The notes under the pieces are model-generated. The model was not told the DNA's origin, ran no database searches, and saw only the letters and a program-made list of their open reading frames with translations. Source: Brevibacillus laterosporus DSM 25 (GTDB taxonomy: Bacteria > Bacillota > Bacilli > Brevibacillales > Brevibacillaceae). From it: DNA of 64,000 nt. Location: contig NZ_CP017705.1 in NCBI RefSeq assembly GCF_002706795.1, positions 620,001-684,000 on the forward strand, given 5' to 3'. This document shows, in pieces, positions 17,799 to 26,805 of the stretch; position 1 is the first letter of the stretch, and each line of letters begins with the position of its first letter. Position numbers and translations under genes: made by a program.

Positions 17799-18902
17799 AT
17801 GAAAACGTTTAAGACTAAGCTACCAATCTTTCTTGCTATCTTTGCTATGTTTGCCCTTCTTCTCGTTGGCTGTGGGGCTAAACAACAATCAGGAAAAGAT
17901 GTAGCACAAGAAGCTTTTAAGAAACAAATTTCCTTGAACTCTTACAGTTTTAGTGGTTCCTTAAAGTTCAAAGTGGATGCAACAGATGAGCAATTGCAAA
18001 ACGATCCGCAATCAAAAATGGTTCTAGAGGTATTAAAAAATTCCGAGCTTTCCTATCGTGGAAACCAATCTGTAGAGCCTTTCCAAACAGAACTTATTCT
18101 TGATGCTAAAGTAAATATGCAAGGTGTTAACACCACTTTCTCAATTCCAATGATTATGAATCAAGATAAAATGTGGGTTAAAGTTCCTGCCGTTAACTTC
18201 ATTCCTGGTATGGAAAAATTAGAAGGTAAATACATTGAACTTGACTATAAAGAAATGAAAGAAATGGCTGAAGCTCAAGGCCAACCAGCAGCTGTACCAG
18301 ATTTTTCACCAGAAACAATGAAAAAACAAAAAGAAGCATCTGTTAAAATCGTTGATTCACTCTTTAAACATTATGGTCCTGACTACTTTGTAGAGGCTAA
18401 AAAAGAAGATATTTCTAATCTACCTGCTGAAGTAAAAGCTGATCGTATTATCAACATGAAATTGACTAATGATAATTTGATTCCTTTCTTGAAAACAACA
18501 GTAGATAATGTGATCCCAGAAGTGGTTAAAGTTCTGTCTGAAACACCTGCTTATAAAGATATCTTAGCACAGGATTCCAATCAACTTGAGGAAATGAAAA
18601 AAGGCTTGAAAGATGTTTCTGCTGAAATTGACAAAAACAAAGATTTGATCAAATCAAACTTTAACATCCAAAAAGCAAATACTTATGTAGTAATTGATAA
18701 AGACAGCAATATCCCATACCAATTAGTAGATTGGGATGTAAAGGTTTCTGATAAAGAAAACCCTGATAAAGGTTCCATTGGTATCTCGTTTGCCTTTGAA
18801 CAAAAAACATCTAATTATAATGTAGCTCCTAAATGGGAACTTACACTTCCTAAGACTGACGAAGTTATTACACTATCTCAACTGCAACAAGGCTCCTTTT
18901 AA
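17799..18902 (+). CDS. Secreted lipoprotein, LppX/DUF6612-like
   Basis: A 367-residue surface lipoprotein. The signal peptide ends in a lipobox LVGC with the lipidated cysteine at residue 25. The mature part alternates beta strands with the LSYRGNQSVEPFQTELILDAKV-like pattern of curved beta-sheet lipoproteins, resembling the LppX/LolA-like fold, and it is rich in Lys and Gln. Function unknown; a role in binding lipids or cell wall material is only a fold-based guess. The ATG at 17799 follows AGGAGG by six bases; a TATAAT hexamer lies at 17755-17760. It is followed after 16 bases by a coiled-coil secreted protein, so the two probably form an operon. Confidence 0.72.
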   Translation: MKTFKTKLPIFLAIFAMFALLLVGCGAKQQSGKDVAQEAFKKQISLNSYSFSGSLKFKVDATDEQLQNDPQSKMVLEVLKNSELSYRGNQSVEPFQTELILDAKVNMQGVNTTFSIPMIMNQDKMWVKVPAVNFIPGMEKLEGKYIELDYKEMKEMAEAQGQPAAVPDFSPETMKKQKEASVKIVDSLFKHYGPDYFVEAKKEDISNLPAEVKADRIINMKLTNDNLIPFLKTTVDNVIPEVVKVLSETPAYKDILAQDSNQLEEMKKGLKDVSAEIDKNKDLIKSNFNIQKANTYVVIDKDSNIPYQLVDWDVKVSDKENPDKGSIGISFAFEQKTSNYNVAPKWELTLPKTDEVITLSQLQQGSF

Positions 18903-18918
18903 TTACTGACAGAAGCCT

Positions 18919-19977
18919 ATGTCTAAAAGAATCCTATTTTTCCTTTGCTTCTTGTTGGCTCTTCCTCCGTCTTTAGCTACAGCGGAGGAAGCTCTCCCTT
19001 TGGAACAAACAATTTTACAACAGCATCTAACCCAGTTGGAGTTAGAACGTAATCTACAGCTTTTAAAGCTCGATGAGAGTAAACTCAATAGGGATTTGGC
19101 AGAGCTTGAACTAGAGGCAAAGAAGCAAGAACTTACGATCTCATCTAAACGCAAACATGCTGGAAAAGTAGCTCGAGCCTATTACATGGGGAAACGTAAT
19201 GACTTGTTAACCCTGCTGTTTAGTGCAGACGATTTTAATCAGGTGCTGACAAGTGCACGGCTATTGGAAACCATTTTTACCAGTGACATGAAAAAATTGG
19301 AGAGTTTTCAAATAGAGCTAGCTCGCGCCAATGACTTGTCTTTACAAAAACAAAGTCAGCTGAAAAAGATTAGAGAATTACGGCAGATGTATGAAAAACG
19401 TCTCGCTGATATGATTGCCATTAAACTGCTGAAGGAAGAGAATCTGCAAAAATTGCCTGATTCTTCTTCTGTGGAAGCGTTAATGGAAGATCTAATTGAG
19501 GATTGGCGTTCGCGCGGCTTACCCGTGTTCCAAGACTTTTTTGGCGTGTTGGCTAGAGTGATGCAAGATCTCCCTCAGCTAATTACTCCAGATCACATTC
19601 AGTCCGAAGGCTTATTTACTCACAAGCTAACGATTACAGAAGAGGAATTTAATAAGTTCTTGCTTTCAAAAGATCCGATCTTCCAACACGCATACTTCGC
19701 GTTTGACCATAACCAACTGGAAGTAGTAGGTAACTACAATCAGGTGAATTTGAAAATTATAGGTTCTTACGAAGTGGTCTCCCCCACAGAATTAAGGTTT
19801 CATATTAATAAACTAATGTTTGATGGTTATGAACTCCCAGAAAGCACAGCAGAGGAAATGTCAAAAGAATATGACCTCAGTTTTTATCCTGCGTTAATCA
19901 ACCCAAACATTCAAGTACAGGAAGCCACTTTGGATGAACACAAGCTACAAATCAAAGTGAAATTCAATATTTTGTAG
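18919..19977 (+). CDS. Secreted coiled-coil protein
   Basis: A 352-residue exported protein I cannot name. An N-terminal signal peptide (ILFFLCFLLALPPSLATAEE) precedes a long helical coiled coil (residues about 25-170, many Leu, Glu and Lys heptads, with KVARAYYMGKRNDLLTLLFS in it), a layout like the coiled-coil parts of PcsB, CwlO or FtsX-regulated hydrolases. Residues 200-352 form a beta-rich domain without a visible catalytic motif. The ribosome site is weak (AGAAG), suggesting coupling to the lipoprotein gene just upstream. A regulator or partner of cell-wall enzymes is plausible but unproven. Confidence 0.7.
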   Translation: MSKRILFFLCFLLALPPSLATAEEALPLEQTILQQHLTQLELERNLQLLKLDESKLNRDLAELELEAKKQELTISSKRKHAGKVARAYYMGKRNDLLTLLFSADDFNQVLTSARLLETIFTSDMKKLESFQIELARANDLSLQKQSQLKKIRELRQMYEKRLADMIAIKLLKEENLQKLPDSSSVEALMEDLIEDWRSRGLPVFQDFFGVLARVMQDLPQLITPDHIQSEGLFTHKLTITEEEFNKFLLSKDPIFQHAYFAFDHNQLEVVGNYNQVNLKIIGSYEVVSPTELRFHINKLMFDGYELPESTAEEMSKEYDLSFYPALINPNIQVQEATLDEHKLQIKVKFNIL

Positions 19978-20007
19978 TGGGAATTCCTTTCCATACAAGT
20001 AAAAAAA

Positions 20008-20041
20008 GCTAGCACAGGATAAATACCTGTGCTAGCTTTTT
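20008..20041. terminator. Bidirectional terminator
   Basis: A perfect 11-base repeat, GCTAGCACAGG (20008-20018) and its complement (20026-20036), with As before and Ts after it, serves the plus-strand operon and the converging yqgX gene. Confidence 0.9.
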
Positions 20042-20059
20042 ACATATCTAAAAGAACAG

Positions 20060-20695
20060 TTATCCGAATGAACCAGAAACATACGGATTAAACGTTTTTT
20101 CCCGATCAATCGTAGTCAGTGGTCCATGCCCAGGATAGACAATTGTCTCGTCAGGTAGTTCAAATAGCTTCTCATGAATACTTTGAATCAATGTATGATG
20201 ATCTCCACCTCTTAAATCCGAGCGTCCAATCGAGTTAGCAAACAAAACATCTCCACTAAAACAATGCTGACCGATTACGTATGTCGCACTTCCCGGAGAA
20301 TGACCTGGTGTGTGTAACACTTGAATTGACAAGCCAGCTAGTTGGAGCTCTTGCCCTTCTTCTACCATGTATTCAGCAGGTTCACAGATAATGGGTGCGA
20401 ATCCAAAGCGTTGTGAGCCATTTAATTCAGGGTCTGTCAGCCAGCTTTGCTCGATCGAATGGATATAGACTGGCGCTTTAGTCTGTTCACGAAGCTCTGT
20501 CAGTCCACCAATATGATCTAAATGAGCGTGAGTTAGTAGAATAGCCACTACCTTCTCTGACTTCATTGCTTGCAATAAAGGGCCAGGATTCATACCTGGG
20601 TCAACCACAATCGTCTCCCCAGTCTCCACATTTTTAATCATATAAGCATTTGTCTCAAACGGTCCCAATTCAACAGAGCGTACTTCTATGTTCAT
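20060..20695 (-). CDS. yqgX: MBL-fold metallo-hydrolase (YqgX, glyoxalase II-like)
   Basis: A 211-residue metallo-beta-lactamase fold hydrolase, the same length as B. subtilis YqgX. Metal ligands are in THAHLDHIGG, HTPGHSPGS, CFSGDVLF and VYPGHGPLTT, the full set for a dinuclear site. YqgX-type enzymes are grouped with hydroxyacylglutathione hydrolases and may act on bacillithiol thioesters in this bacillithiol-producing organism; that is inference. Start ATG 20695 with AAGGAG. Confidence 0.9.
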   Translation of the reverse strand: MNIEVRSVELGPFETNAYMIKNVETGETIVVDPGMNPGPLLQAMKSEKVVAILLTHAHLDHIGGLTELREQTKAPVYIHSIEQSWLTDPELNGSQRFGFAPIICEPAEYMVEEGQELQLAGLSIQVLHTPGHSPGSATYVIGQHCFSGDVLFANSIGRSDLRGGDHHTLIQSIHEKLFELPDETIVYPGHGPLTTIDREKTFNPYVSGSFG

Positions 20696-20789
20696 AAAAA
20701 ACTCCTTCCCTTGCCTTAGCCGTTGTCTTTACATACAATGGCAATAATTGCTACAGTATTATAGTATCAGAGAGATAGGAGGCAAAACA

Positions 20790-21293
20790 ATGGTACCTCT
20801 TTTATATGGTGTTGAATTAGAAATGCCCAAAGGAAAACTCCCCGGATTTTATGCGCAAATCGTACATAAGATTGGTGAACAAGTAAAAGTAATCGATCGG
20901 GATAAAAAATTAATGATCGTTTCCACGGAAGACGACCAACAGCAATTATTGCAGATTGCAGCCAGATATCAAGCCGAAACCGAATGCTTCTCCTTGTGGT
21001 TGCTTCCAGAGGGCGTGGCAAACCCGAAGCTGAATGATTATGGCTTCATCAGTCTAAATGACCGTCAATACGTATACGCTAATCTCGTAAGCTTCTTTCG
21101 CTTTTCTAACAATCCTCTTACTCATGATCATCAGGAAGCATATGAGCAGATGGAGCAGTATATCCTGATTTCGTTTACTGCAAAGGATCAAACCATCTAT
21201 ATTGCAGACACGACTCACAAGGAGTTACTTGACCAATTGGCTAGCCGTTACAAAGTTGTGCTGGACTGGCATCCTGGCATTCCTTTCAAATAA
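20790..21293 (+). CDS. Hypothetical 167-residue protein
   Basis: Not recognised. It is soluble, of mixed alpha/beta character, without signal peptide or cysteine motif. The N-terminus (MVPLLYGVELEMPKGKLPG) and repeated short basic strands suggest a compact globular fold. I take the ATG at 20790, which follows ATAGGAGG by seven bases; the upstream frame has no site. It diverges from yqgX and ends in its own terminator. Confidence 0.65.
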   Translation: MVPLLYGVELEMPKGKLPGFYAQIVHKIGEQVKVIDRDKKLMIVSTEDDQQQLLQIAARYQAETECFSLWLLPEGVANPKLNDYGFISLNDRQYVYANLVSFFRFSNNPLTHDHQEAYEQMEQYILISFTAKDQTIYIADTTHKELLDQLASRYKVVLDWHPGIPFK

Positions 21294-21324
21294 ATTCCAT
21301 TTGTCTCTAACATACACATAAAAC

Positions 21325-21369
21325 AAAAAGCATCTCCTACTGCCTCATCCAGTAAGAGATGCTCTTTTA
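21325..21369. terminator. Bidirectional terminator
   Basis: AGCATCTC (21329-21336) / GAGATGCT (21356-21363) with an inner TACTG / CAGTA pair; A run on the left, Ts on the right. It sits between two converging genes. Confidence 0.88.
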
Positions 21370-21385
21370 CTTGTGAGATTAGCCG

Positions 21386-21955
21386 CTACTTAGCCAACAC
21401 ATCAAAACGATAACCAATGACCTTGTTGTTATTTAAGCTAAATGTTACTTGATACTTACTTCCTTTATACGTAAGCTCTTTATCCCCAGCTGCATCCCCA
21501 TAAAGCTGCTTAACCTTATCTATACTTTCATACATAGACAATCCTCTGTTGGTTTTAAATTTATCACCTTGCTCCTGCGGAATACCACCTACCATGATGC
21601 TGGTTACTACTCCTTTTTGGACCGTTACCAGAACCTGCGCCTGGTCTGCAAATAAAATGCCAGTAGTAATATTTCCTTCCCCTTTTGCTAACTGTTCAAC
21701 CGTTAGCGATTCACGACTAATCATATCCATAAATTCATATTTTTCCGGTTTTAAGGCAGCCATGGCTTCTTTAATGCCTTCTCCAACATGGGCTCCACGG
21801 ATTCCAAACTCCTTGGCATTTTCAGGATCAAATGTGGGAGCGAGAGTCGTGTTTTCTGTAGGAGCTGGGGATGTGGTCCCCGTAGGCTGACAACCTGTTA
21901 ACGCTACAACAGACGCAAGTACAGCACTTCCCACAATCACTTTCCAATTTATCAT
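21386..21955 (-). CDS. Hypothetical lipoprotein
   Basis: A 189-residue lipoprotein with lipobox LTGC and the lipidated cysteine at residue 22, then a Thr/Pro linker and a small domain (residues about 45-189). The pattern of two similar halves with a VLVTVQKGVVTSIMVGG strand and IDKVKQLYGDAAG recalls small repeated beta-alpha units seen in secreted Bacillales proteins. No function can be assigned. Start ATG 21955 with TAGGGGA. Confidence 0.65.
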   Translation of the reverse strand: MINWKVIVGSAVLASVVALTGCQPTGTTSPAPTENTTLAPTFDPENAKEFGIRGAHVGEGIKEAMAALKPEKYEFMDMISRESLTVEQLAKGEGNITTGILFADQAQVLVTVQKGVVTSIMVGGIPQEQGDKFKTNRGLSMYESIDKVKQLYGDAAGDKELTYKGSKYQVTFSLNNNKVIGYRFDVLAK

Positions 21956-22073
21956 ATCTATGTTCCCCTACCTTGGTATTCATTCATATGTTGTAAAGTA
22001 CAATCACAGCAATATCGATATCTTACCCTAGGGGTAATAAAGTTCGCAAGTTTTTACCCAATTTCATTCCAGC

Positions 22074-22511
22074 TTATTTCCCATCGATTTTCTGCTTTGG
22101 TTTAGGCGGTAAATGGCTACTAACCGTCTGTTGGTATCCTTGTAAGATTTTTAAGATGGAATGAAATAAAGGCGATCCGAACACAGCCACAATTCCCCAT
22201 GTCCAAATCCGCGCCCCCCATGCATCTGCTACGTAAGCTGTATTTGTTCCCATCAGAATTTGTGCGGGATCTAATCCTAATTCGGCGAAGATACAGCCTG
22301 CTGCTAAAACAGAGAATACGAGATTAAATAACTTCTTAAGATGTTGTTTTTTCCCAGCCTTACAATGTGCTTCATAGCTATCATTATCTGGTACATAATC
22401 ATACGTTAAAAAAGGAATAGCGCTTTTAGCTATCTCTGTTACCCCAGCAGCCGCACTGGAAACAGCCGTTATATAAATCAAAAAGGAAATGGTTGAATCT
22501 AATGTCACCAT
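22074..22511 (-). CDS. Hypothetical membrane protein, 145 residues
   Basis: An integral membrane protein with hydrophobic stretches at about residues 8-35, 62-82 and 100-123. The layout, with two loops containing charged residues and a C-terminal proline/lysine tail (HLPPKPKQKIDGK), is reminiscent of small phage-type or holin-like membrane proteins, but I see no diagnostic motif. The ATG at 22511 has AAGGAGGG eight bases upstream; an upstream in-frame start lacks one. Confidence 0.62.
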   Translation of the reverse strand: MVTLDSTISFLIYITAVSSAAAGVTEIAKSAIPFLTYDYVPDNDSYEAHCKAGKKQHLKKLFNLVFSVLAAGCIFAELGLDPAQILMGTNTAYVADAWGARIWTWGIVAVFGSPLFHSILKILQGYQQTVSSHLPPKPKQKIDGK

Positions 22512-22664
22512 GGTAACGTCCCTCCTTGGTACATATGTATGTCCCAAGAGAGACGGGCATGTAAACAATATTTTTATATGTAAATCTATTTTAATTATTA
22601 CTATTTTACACCAATAATAAGAAGCAAAATAAACAGGATCCTTATGAAAAACAACACGAATGAC

Positions 22665-22690
22665 AAAAACCGCCTCTTTAAAGAGACGGC
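22665..22690 (-). terminator. Terminator downstream of the ylaK 3' region
   Basis: A near-perfect palindrome, CCGCCTCTTT / AAGAGACGG (22670-22679 with 22681-22689), followed on the minus strand by TTTTTG. It would end either a long ylaK transcript or a separate RNA covering 22700-22920. Confidence 0.7.
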
Positions 22691-22801
22691 TTCTGGTCGG
22701 GTTATTTTAAATGGGTAGGCAATCCATCACTCTTCTTTAGTACATCTACCTTTTGAAAAAGCGATTTCTAAAGAAAAATTGATTAGCCATTTCATTTGGG
22801 G

Positions 22802-22917
22802 TAGTAACGATTCTCGCGTGCGACCATTCGCCTCCTGATTAAAATAGGCACTCCACTAGCATTGTCTAGTGAAATGACGCCTGATTCTTCTGGAGTGGTC
22901 CCAAACGTTCGTTACCA
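22802..22917 (-). ncRNA. Candidate structured RNA or repeat element downstream of ylaK
   Basis: The 476-base stretch between ylaK and the next gene contains no convincing gene but a highly folded 116-base block. Read on the minus strand, a nine-base helix closes it (22909-22917 with 22802-22810). Inside are CACTC/GAGTG and CACTAG/CTAGTG helices stacked on each other (22849-22897) and a GCGA/TCGC hairpin. A 38-codon open stretch runs through it but has no start codon or ribosome site in the right place. It could be a non-coding RNA, a 3'-UTR element or an intergenic repeat; I recognise no Rfam family. Confidence 0.4.
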
Positions 22918-22987
22918 ACAACCTCGACAGCTATATCTTACGTAGGACAAGATGTTTTTATACATTTTTTCGCAATGGCAAAACACC

Positions 22988-24322
22988 TTATAGAATATCT
23001 GCGGCCAATTGAGCTAACACACTACGCTCCCCTTTTTCTAACTTGATATGACCCGCTAGCTTTTGCTCTTTAAACATTTCAACCACATAGGTAAGTCCAT
23101 TATTGCTTTCATCCAAATATGGGTGATCTATTTGCTCTGGATCGCCCATTAATACAATTTTAGAGCCCTCGCCTACCCGAGTTAAGATGGTTTTGACCTC
23201 ATGTTTTGTTAAATTCTGCGCTTCATCAATGATAATATACTGACCCGGAATAGATCTCCCCCTAATGTAGGTCAGAGCCTCCACCTGAATACTCCCCATT
23301 CCATCTAGAATTTTTTCTAAGTCACCAGATTTCTTTGTGTTAAATAAATACTCTAAATTATCGTAGATTGGCTGCATCCAAGGGCGGAGCTTTTCTTCTT
23401 TTTCACCAGGAAGATAACCAATATCTTTTCCCATCGGTACGATCGGTCTTGCAACCAGCAGTTTTTTATACTTTCGTAAATCCTCAATTTGTAATAATCC
23501 TGCGGCAAGCGCAATCAGGGTTTTGCCCGTCCCTGCTTTCCCTGTCATGGTGACTAACGGAATATCATCTCGCAATAGTAGTTCAATGGCCATTTTTTGT
23601 TGAGCGTTGCGAGCTTTCACACCCCAAATATGATCATCATCGGAGACGAGAGGTTCATAATATCTCGCTTCTTCATCAATTTTACCAATTGCAGAAATTG
23701 ATGGATTACATTCATCCTTTAATATCAGGAATTGATGTGGGTAAAATTCTTCATGAGGAAAGACTGTCTCTAGAAATAGACGGCGGGTGTTGTAAAACAG
23801 CTTTATTACCTCTGAGGGAACTGTTCGTTTTTCATAGCCAAGATAAATGCTTGAATACTCCCGAACCACTCGATCCGATAAAAAGTCCTCTGCGGTTAAC
23901 CCTAATGCATCTGCTTTGACTCTCATTAAAGCATCCTTGCTAACCAAAATTACTGGACGTCCTTGTCCAGTGGTATTTTCTTCTTCTTGTAGATTAAGTG
24001 CTACTGCTAGGATTCGATTATCATTGGTCATCTCATGAAATTGTTTCTGCATATTTCCCATCGCAGAATGATTCAATTCCACCCGCAGAGTAGCTCCTGT
24101 TTCCAACTGTATGCCCTGATGCAAATGGCCATTGAGTCGCAATCGGTCCAAGAGCCGGGATACATGCCTAGAATTACGGCCAATTTCATCCATGTATCGC
24201 TTTTTTGAATCCACTTCTTCTAATACGACTGCCGGAATGACGATATCGTTGTTGTGAAAGGAGTAGATCGCCATTGGATCTTGCAGGAGTACGTTGGTAT
24301 CAATTACATAGATTTTTTTCAA
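22988..24322 (-). CDS. ylaK: PhoH-family ATPase with N-terminal PIN domain (YlaK)
   Basis: A 444-residue protein with a PIN nuclease-like domain (VIDTNVLLQDPMAIY, conserved acidic residues) followed by a PhoH ATPase domain with Walker A GKAGTGKT, the DEAQNLTKHE box and GDPEQID. Length and layout match YlaK of B. subtilis, an RNA-associated ATPase/nuclease of uncertain role, also called PhoH2. The start is a TTG at 24322, eleven bases after GGGGAGG; the nearby ATG is out of frame. The divergent gene is ylaJ, as expected from the B. subtilis yla block. Confidence 0.92.
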   Translation of the reverse strand: MKKIYVIDTNVLLQDPMAIYSFHNNDIVIPAVVLEEVDSKKRYMDEIGRNSRHVSRLLDRLRLNGHLHQGIQLETGATLRVELNHSAMGNMQKQFHEMTNDNRILAVALNLQEEENTTGQGRPVILVSKDALMRVKADALGLTAEDFLSDRVVREYSSIYLGYEKRTVPSEVIKLFYNTRRLFLETVFPHEEFYPHQFLILKDECNPSISAIGKIDEEARYYEPLVSDDDHIWGVKARNAQQKMAIELLLRDDIPLVTMTGKAGTGKTLIALAAGLLQIEDLRKYKKLLVARPIVPMGKDIGYLPGEKEEKLRPWMQPIYDNLEYLFNTKKSGDLEKILDGMGSIQVEALTYIRGRSIPGQYIIIDEAQNLTKHEVKTILTRVGEGSKIVLMGDPEQIDHPYLDESNNGLTYVVEMFKEQKLAGHIKLEKGERSVLAQLAADIL

Positions 24323-24520
24323 ATCATGATTCGCCTCCCCTTACCCATCTTCCATATTTTATGCATATTTTTTATTCTTGTTTGTTGGTTTTCTTCTCTT
24401 TCTTTGCTTTTTTTAGGGGAACCTGACCTACAGGAAGAGTGTGTAAAAGTTTACTGATAGTCCATATCTATGTAACAAGCATAAAAGATAGACGAACTCC
24501 TTGTCCGTTCGTATAAAAAG

Positions 24521-24550
24521 CAATGGAGAGCAAACACTAGGGGCATAATA
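24521..24550 (+). promoter_or_regulatory. Possible forespore (SigG/SigF-like) promoter of ylaJ
   Basis: CAATG (24521-24525), 18 bases and CATAATA (24544-24550), four of five and all defined positions of the SigG pattern GHATR-N18-CATNHTA as I recall it. A forespore promoter would suit a spore lipoprotein. Confidence 0.35.
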
Positions 24551-24584
24551 TCGGAGTGAGTTCCGTGGAAAGGATTGATCAAAT

Positions 24585-25256
24585 ATGAGACGACTTATCT
24601 CTACTCTAGCTTGTTGCTTATTACTTACAGCTTGCCAAACCAATAACCCAAAAACTGGGACACAGGGAGCAGGAACTCCTAAAACTGTTCAGAATGTAGC
24701 AGGTTCCCAACAAGGCAGTCATCCAAATGCACCAAAAACACAACGAGTTGAACAAACACAGCCTGCCCCTACCTATGATCAATCTCCGCAAGCTACAGCT
24801 GATCGTCTGGTTAAACTGGCTAATCGAGTAAAAAACGTTAAAAAGTCCACAGCCGTTGTCTTAGGCAAGTATGCCATTGTAGCCATTGACGTAGATGAAA
24901 AGTTAGATCGGCCCGAGGTCGGTGTTGTTAAATACTCTGTAGCTGAGGCACTCAAGGAAGATCCACAAGGTGCTACAGCCTTAGTGACTGCAGATGCAGA
25001 TTTACGTCAGCGTTTAGTAGAGGTACAAGCTGATATGCAGAATGGCAGACCGGTAGCTGGTATTATGGAAGAACTGGCGGATATCACGGGACGTCTTATC
25101 CCTCAATTCCCAAGTGATGTACGTCAGAAGGTACAACAACCTTCTCAGAATCGTCAGCAGCCAGGTACCAGATCACAGAAACCCGGGGCCAAGCAAATGA
25201 AGCGACCCGAAAAAGAACCTCAGCAAAAGCCAGCTCAACCCTATATGAATCAGTAA
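24585..25256 (+). CDS. ylaJ: YhcN/YlaJ-family sporulation lipoprotein
   Basis: A 223-residue lipoprotein with lipobox LTAC and the modified cysteine at residue 17. After a long Gln/Thr/Pro linker comes the YhcN/YlaJ domain (residues about 65-175): ADRLVKLANRVKNVKKSTAVVLG, then IVAIDVDEKLDRPEVG and the DADLRQRLVEVQADMQNG stretch. These lipoproteins are found in the spore inner membrane or cortex region and help germination or outgrowth. The C-terminal 40 residues are Gln/Pro/Lys-rich and low in complexity. Start ATG 24585 with AAAGGA ten bases before. Confidence 0.88.
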   Translation: MRRLISTLACCLLLTACQTNNPKTGTQGAGTPKTVQNVAGSQQGSHPNAPKTQRVEQTQPAPTYDQSPQATADRLVKLANRVKNVKKSTAVVLGKYAIVAIDVDEKLDRPEVGVVKYSVAEALKEDPQGATALVTADADLRQRLVEVQADMQNGRPVAGIMEELADITGRLIPQFPSDVRQKVQQPSQNRQQPGTRSQKPGAKQMKRPEKEPQQKPAQPYMNQ

Positions 25257-25270
25257 GCATACCCTGCCTA

Positions 25271-25318
25271 CAACCTATCCCTGCCTCACACCAGTTGGCT
25301 TTGGATAGGTTGTTTTGT
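25271..25318 (+). terminator. Terminator of ylaJ
   Basis: CAACCTATCC (25271-25280) pairs with GGATAGGTTG (25303-25312), followed by TTTTGTTG. Confidence 0.85.
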
Positions 25319-25349
25319 TGCTTCCTGCTTTTTGTCAGATTGACAGTAC

Positions 25350-25378
25350 TTGACACCATTCAGTCACATGTATGTATA
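25350..25378 (+). promoter_or_regulatory. Probable SigA promoter of the aldo/keto reductase gene
   Basis: TTGACA (25350-25355) and TGTATA (25373-25378) with a 17-base spacer; an overlapping TATATA two bases later is an alternative -10. Confidence 0.5.
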
Positions 25379-25463
25379 TAAGAACTTTCAAAGCGTAAAA
25401 CAATCATGGTAAGATAAGGCATAGTTGATTATTATTCTTATTATTAAGAAGGAGAGATTATCT

Positions 25464-26507
25464 ATGAAATACAGAACTCTTCCCGGCACAGATCTTTCTG
25501 TCTCTGAAGTAGGTTTCGGCGTATGGTCTGTAGCAACTAAATGGTGGGGCGTTTCTGATGTAGAAATGGGAAAACGCTTGCTTCGCTCTTCTTATGATGA
25601 ATATGGGGTAACTTTTTTTGATACAGGCGATGTGTATGGAAGCGGATTAGGAGAAACCATCCTAAAAGATGCACTTGGTGATATTCGCGACAAGGTTGTC
25701 ATTGCTACGAAATTTGGCTACGACATTTATAATATTCCTGGCGAACGAAAAGGGCATTCTGAATTGCCACAAAACTGGTCCAAAGAAAATATCCGTTATG
25801 CTTGTGAGCAAAGCTTAAAACGACTAGGTACTGATTATATTGACTTCTATCAATTACACAATCCACGTATGGAATCCGTACTAAGTGACGAGATTCATGA
25901 AACATTGGAGCGTTTAAAAGAAGAAGGAAAAATTCGTCATTACGGAGCAGCTATGGGTCCTGACATCGGTTGGGAAGATGAATCCATTGCAGCTTTGAAG
26001 CGTCCAGGCTATGCTGCTATTCAAATTATCAACAACATTGTAGAACAGGATCCTGCGCGTAATCTATTCCCAATTGCTGAACAAGAAAAACGTGCTTTGA
26101 TCGTTCGTGTCCCTCACGCTTCTGGTTTATTGGATGGTAGCTATGATCCTGATAAACACTTTGATAAGAGCGATCACCGTAGTCATCGCCCTACAGATTG
26201 GATGCAAGCTGGTGTTGAGGTTGTACAAGAAATGAAGCAACAAGGATTATTTGATGGCAAAGATAGAACGATTGGTCAATTAGCAATCCAGTTCTCTTTA
26301 TTCAGACCAAGTGTAGTAAGCGTTCTTCCTAACATTACGAGCGATGCAACGTTAAAAGAATTTGCACTAGCGTCTGAAGTAGCTCCACTTACAAAAGAAC
26401 AATTTGAAATGATTGATGCACTCTGGGTAAATGGGTACAACGAACGTCTGAAACAGCATATGTCTAATACTCAAACGAAACCAACACCCGTTTTACATGA
26501 AGCATAA
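25464..26507 (+). CDS. Aldo/keto reductase
   Basis: A 347-residue NAD(P)H-dependent oxidoreductase with the AKR TIM barrel: [14 protein letters not shown], the catalytic Asp and Tyr of [14 protein letters not shown], the catalytic Lys of IATKFGYD, and the [13 protein letters not shown] strand carrying the active-site His. It is somewhat longer than the usual 310-330 residues, mainly by a C-terminal extension. The substrate is unknown. The ATG at 25464 has GAAGGAGA; the longer frame has no site. It is single, with its own promoter and terminator. Confidence 0.9.
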   Translation: MKYRTLPGTDLSVSEVGFGVWSVATKWWGVSDVEMGKRLLRSSYDEYGVTFFDTGDVYGSGLGETILKDALGDIRDKVVIATKFGYDIYNIPGERKGHSELPQNWSKENIRYACEQSLKRLGTDYIDFYQLHNPRMESVLSDEIHETLERLKEEGKIRHYGAAMGPDIGWEDESIAALKRPGYAAIQIINNIVEQDPARNLFPIAEQEKRALIVRVPHASGLLDGSYDPDKHFDKSDHRSHRPTDWMQAGVEVVQEMKQQGLFDGKDRTIGQLAIQFSLFRPSVVSVLPNITSDATLKEFALASEVAPLTKEQFEMIDALWVNGYNERLKQHMSNTQTKPTPVLHEA

Positions 26508-26556
26508 TTGGCTGATTGGGTAGTTGACTCGAAAACAGTATGCTTCACACAGACTG

Positions 26557-26591
26557 AAAAAAAGTTCCTCACTAGTTGTGAGGAACTTTTT
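26557..26591 (+). terminator. Terminator of the aldo/keto reductase gene
   Basis: A 13-base perfect repeat, AAAAGTTCCTCAC (26560-26572) and its complement (26578-26590), continuing into Ts. Confidence 0.9.
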
Positions 26592-26805
26592 AGTAGGTCG
26601 AGAGGATCATTAAAATGGCGGTAAAATTAACAATAATAAGCAATTAGCCCCAAGCGTCGGATCCGAACTTCTTCATAAAAACGCACCCCCATTGACCTTT
26701 TGCAATTTTGCTTACAAATATATCTTATAATAGTAAGAAAAATATGTCAATTTAGTAATTTCTATGTATAATAAAAAATAAAAACGGGAAAAGGTGGATA
26801 TATTT

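Noticed and set aside
22802-22917. 38-codon open stretch across the structured element on the minus strand
   Set aside because: Preceded directly by a stop codon, with no start codon in front; the only ATG inside it is three bases after an AGGAGG and would give 11 residues.
26592-26805. Possible regulatory element before HTH-TPR copy 1
   Set aside because: Only AT-rich DNA with several overlapping TATAAT-like hexamers; no unambiguous promoter pair or palindrome could be fixed.
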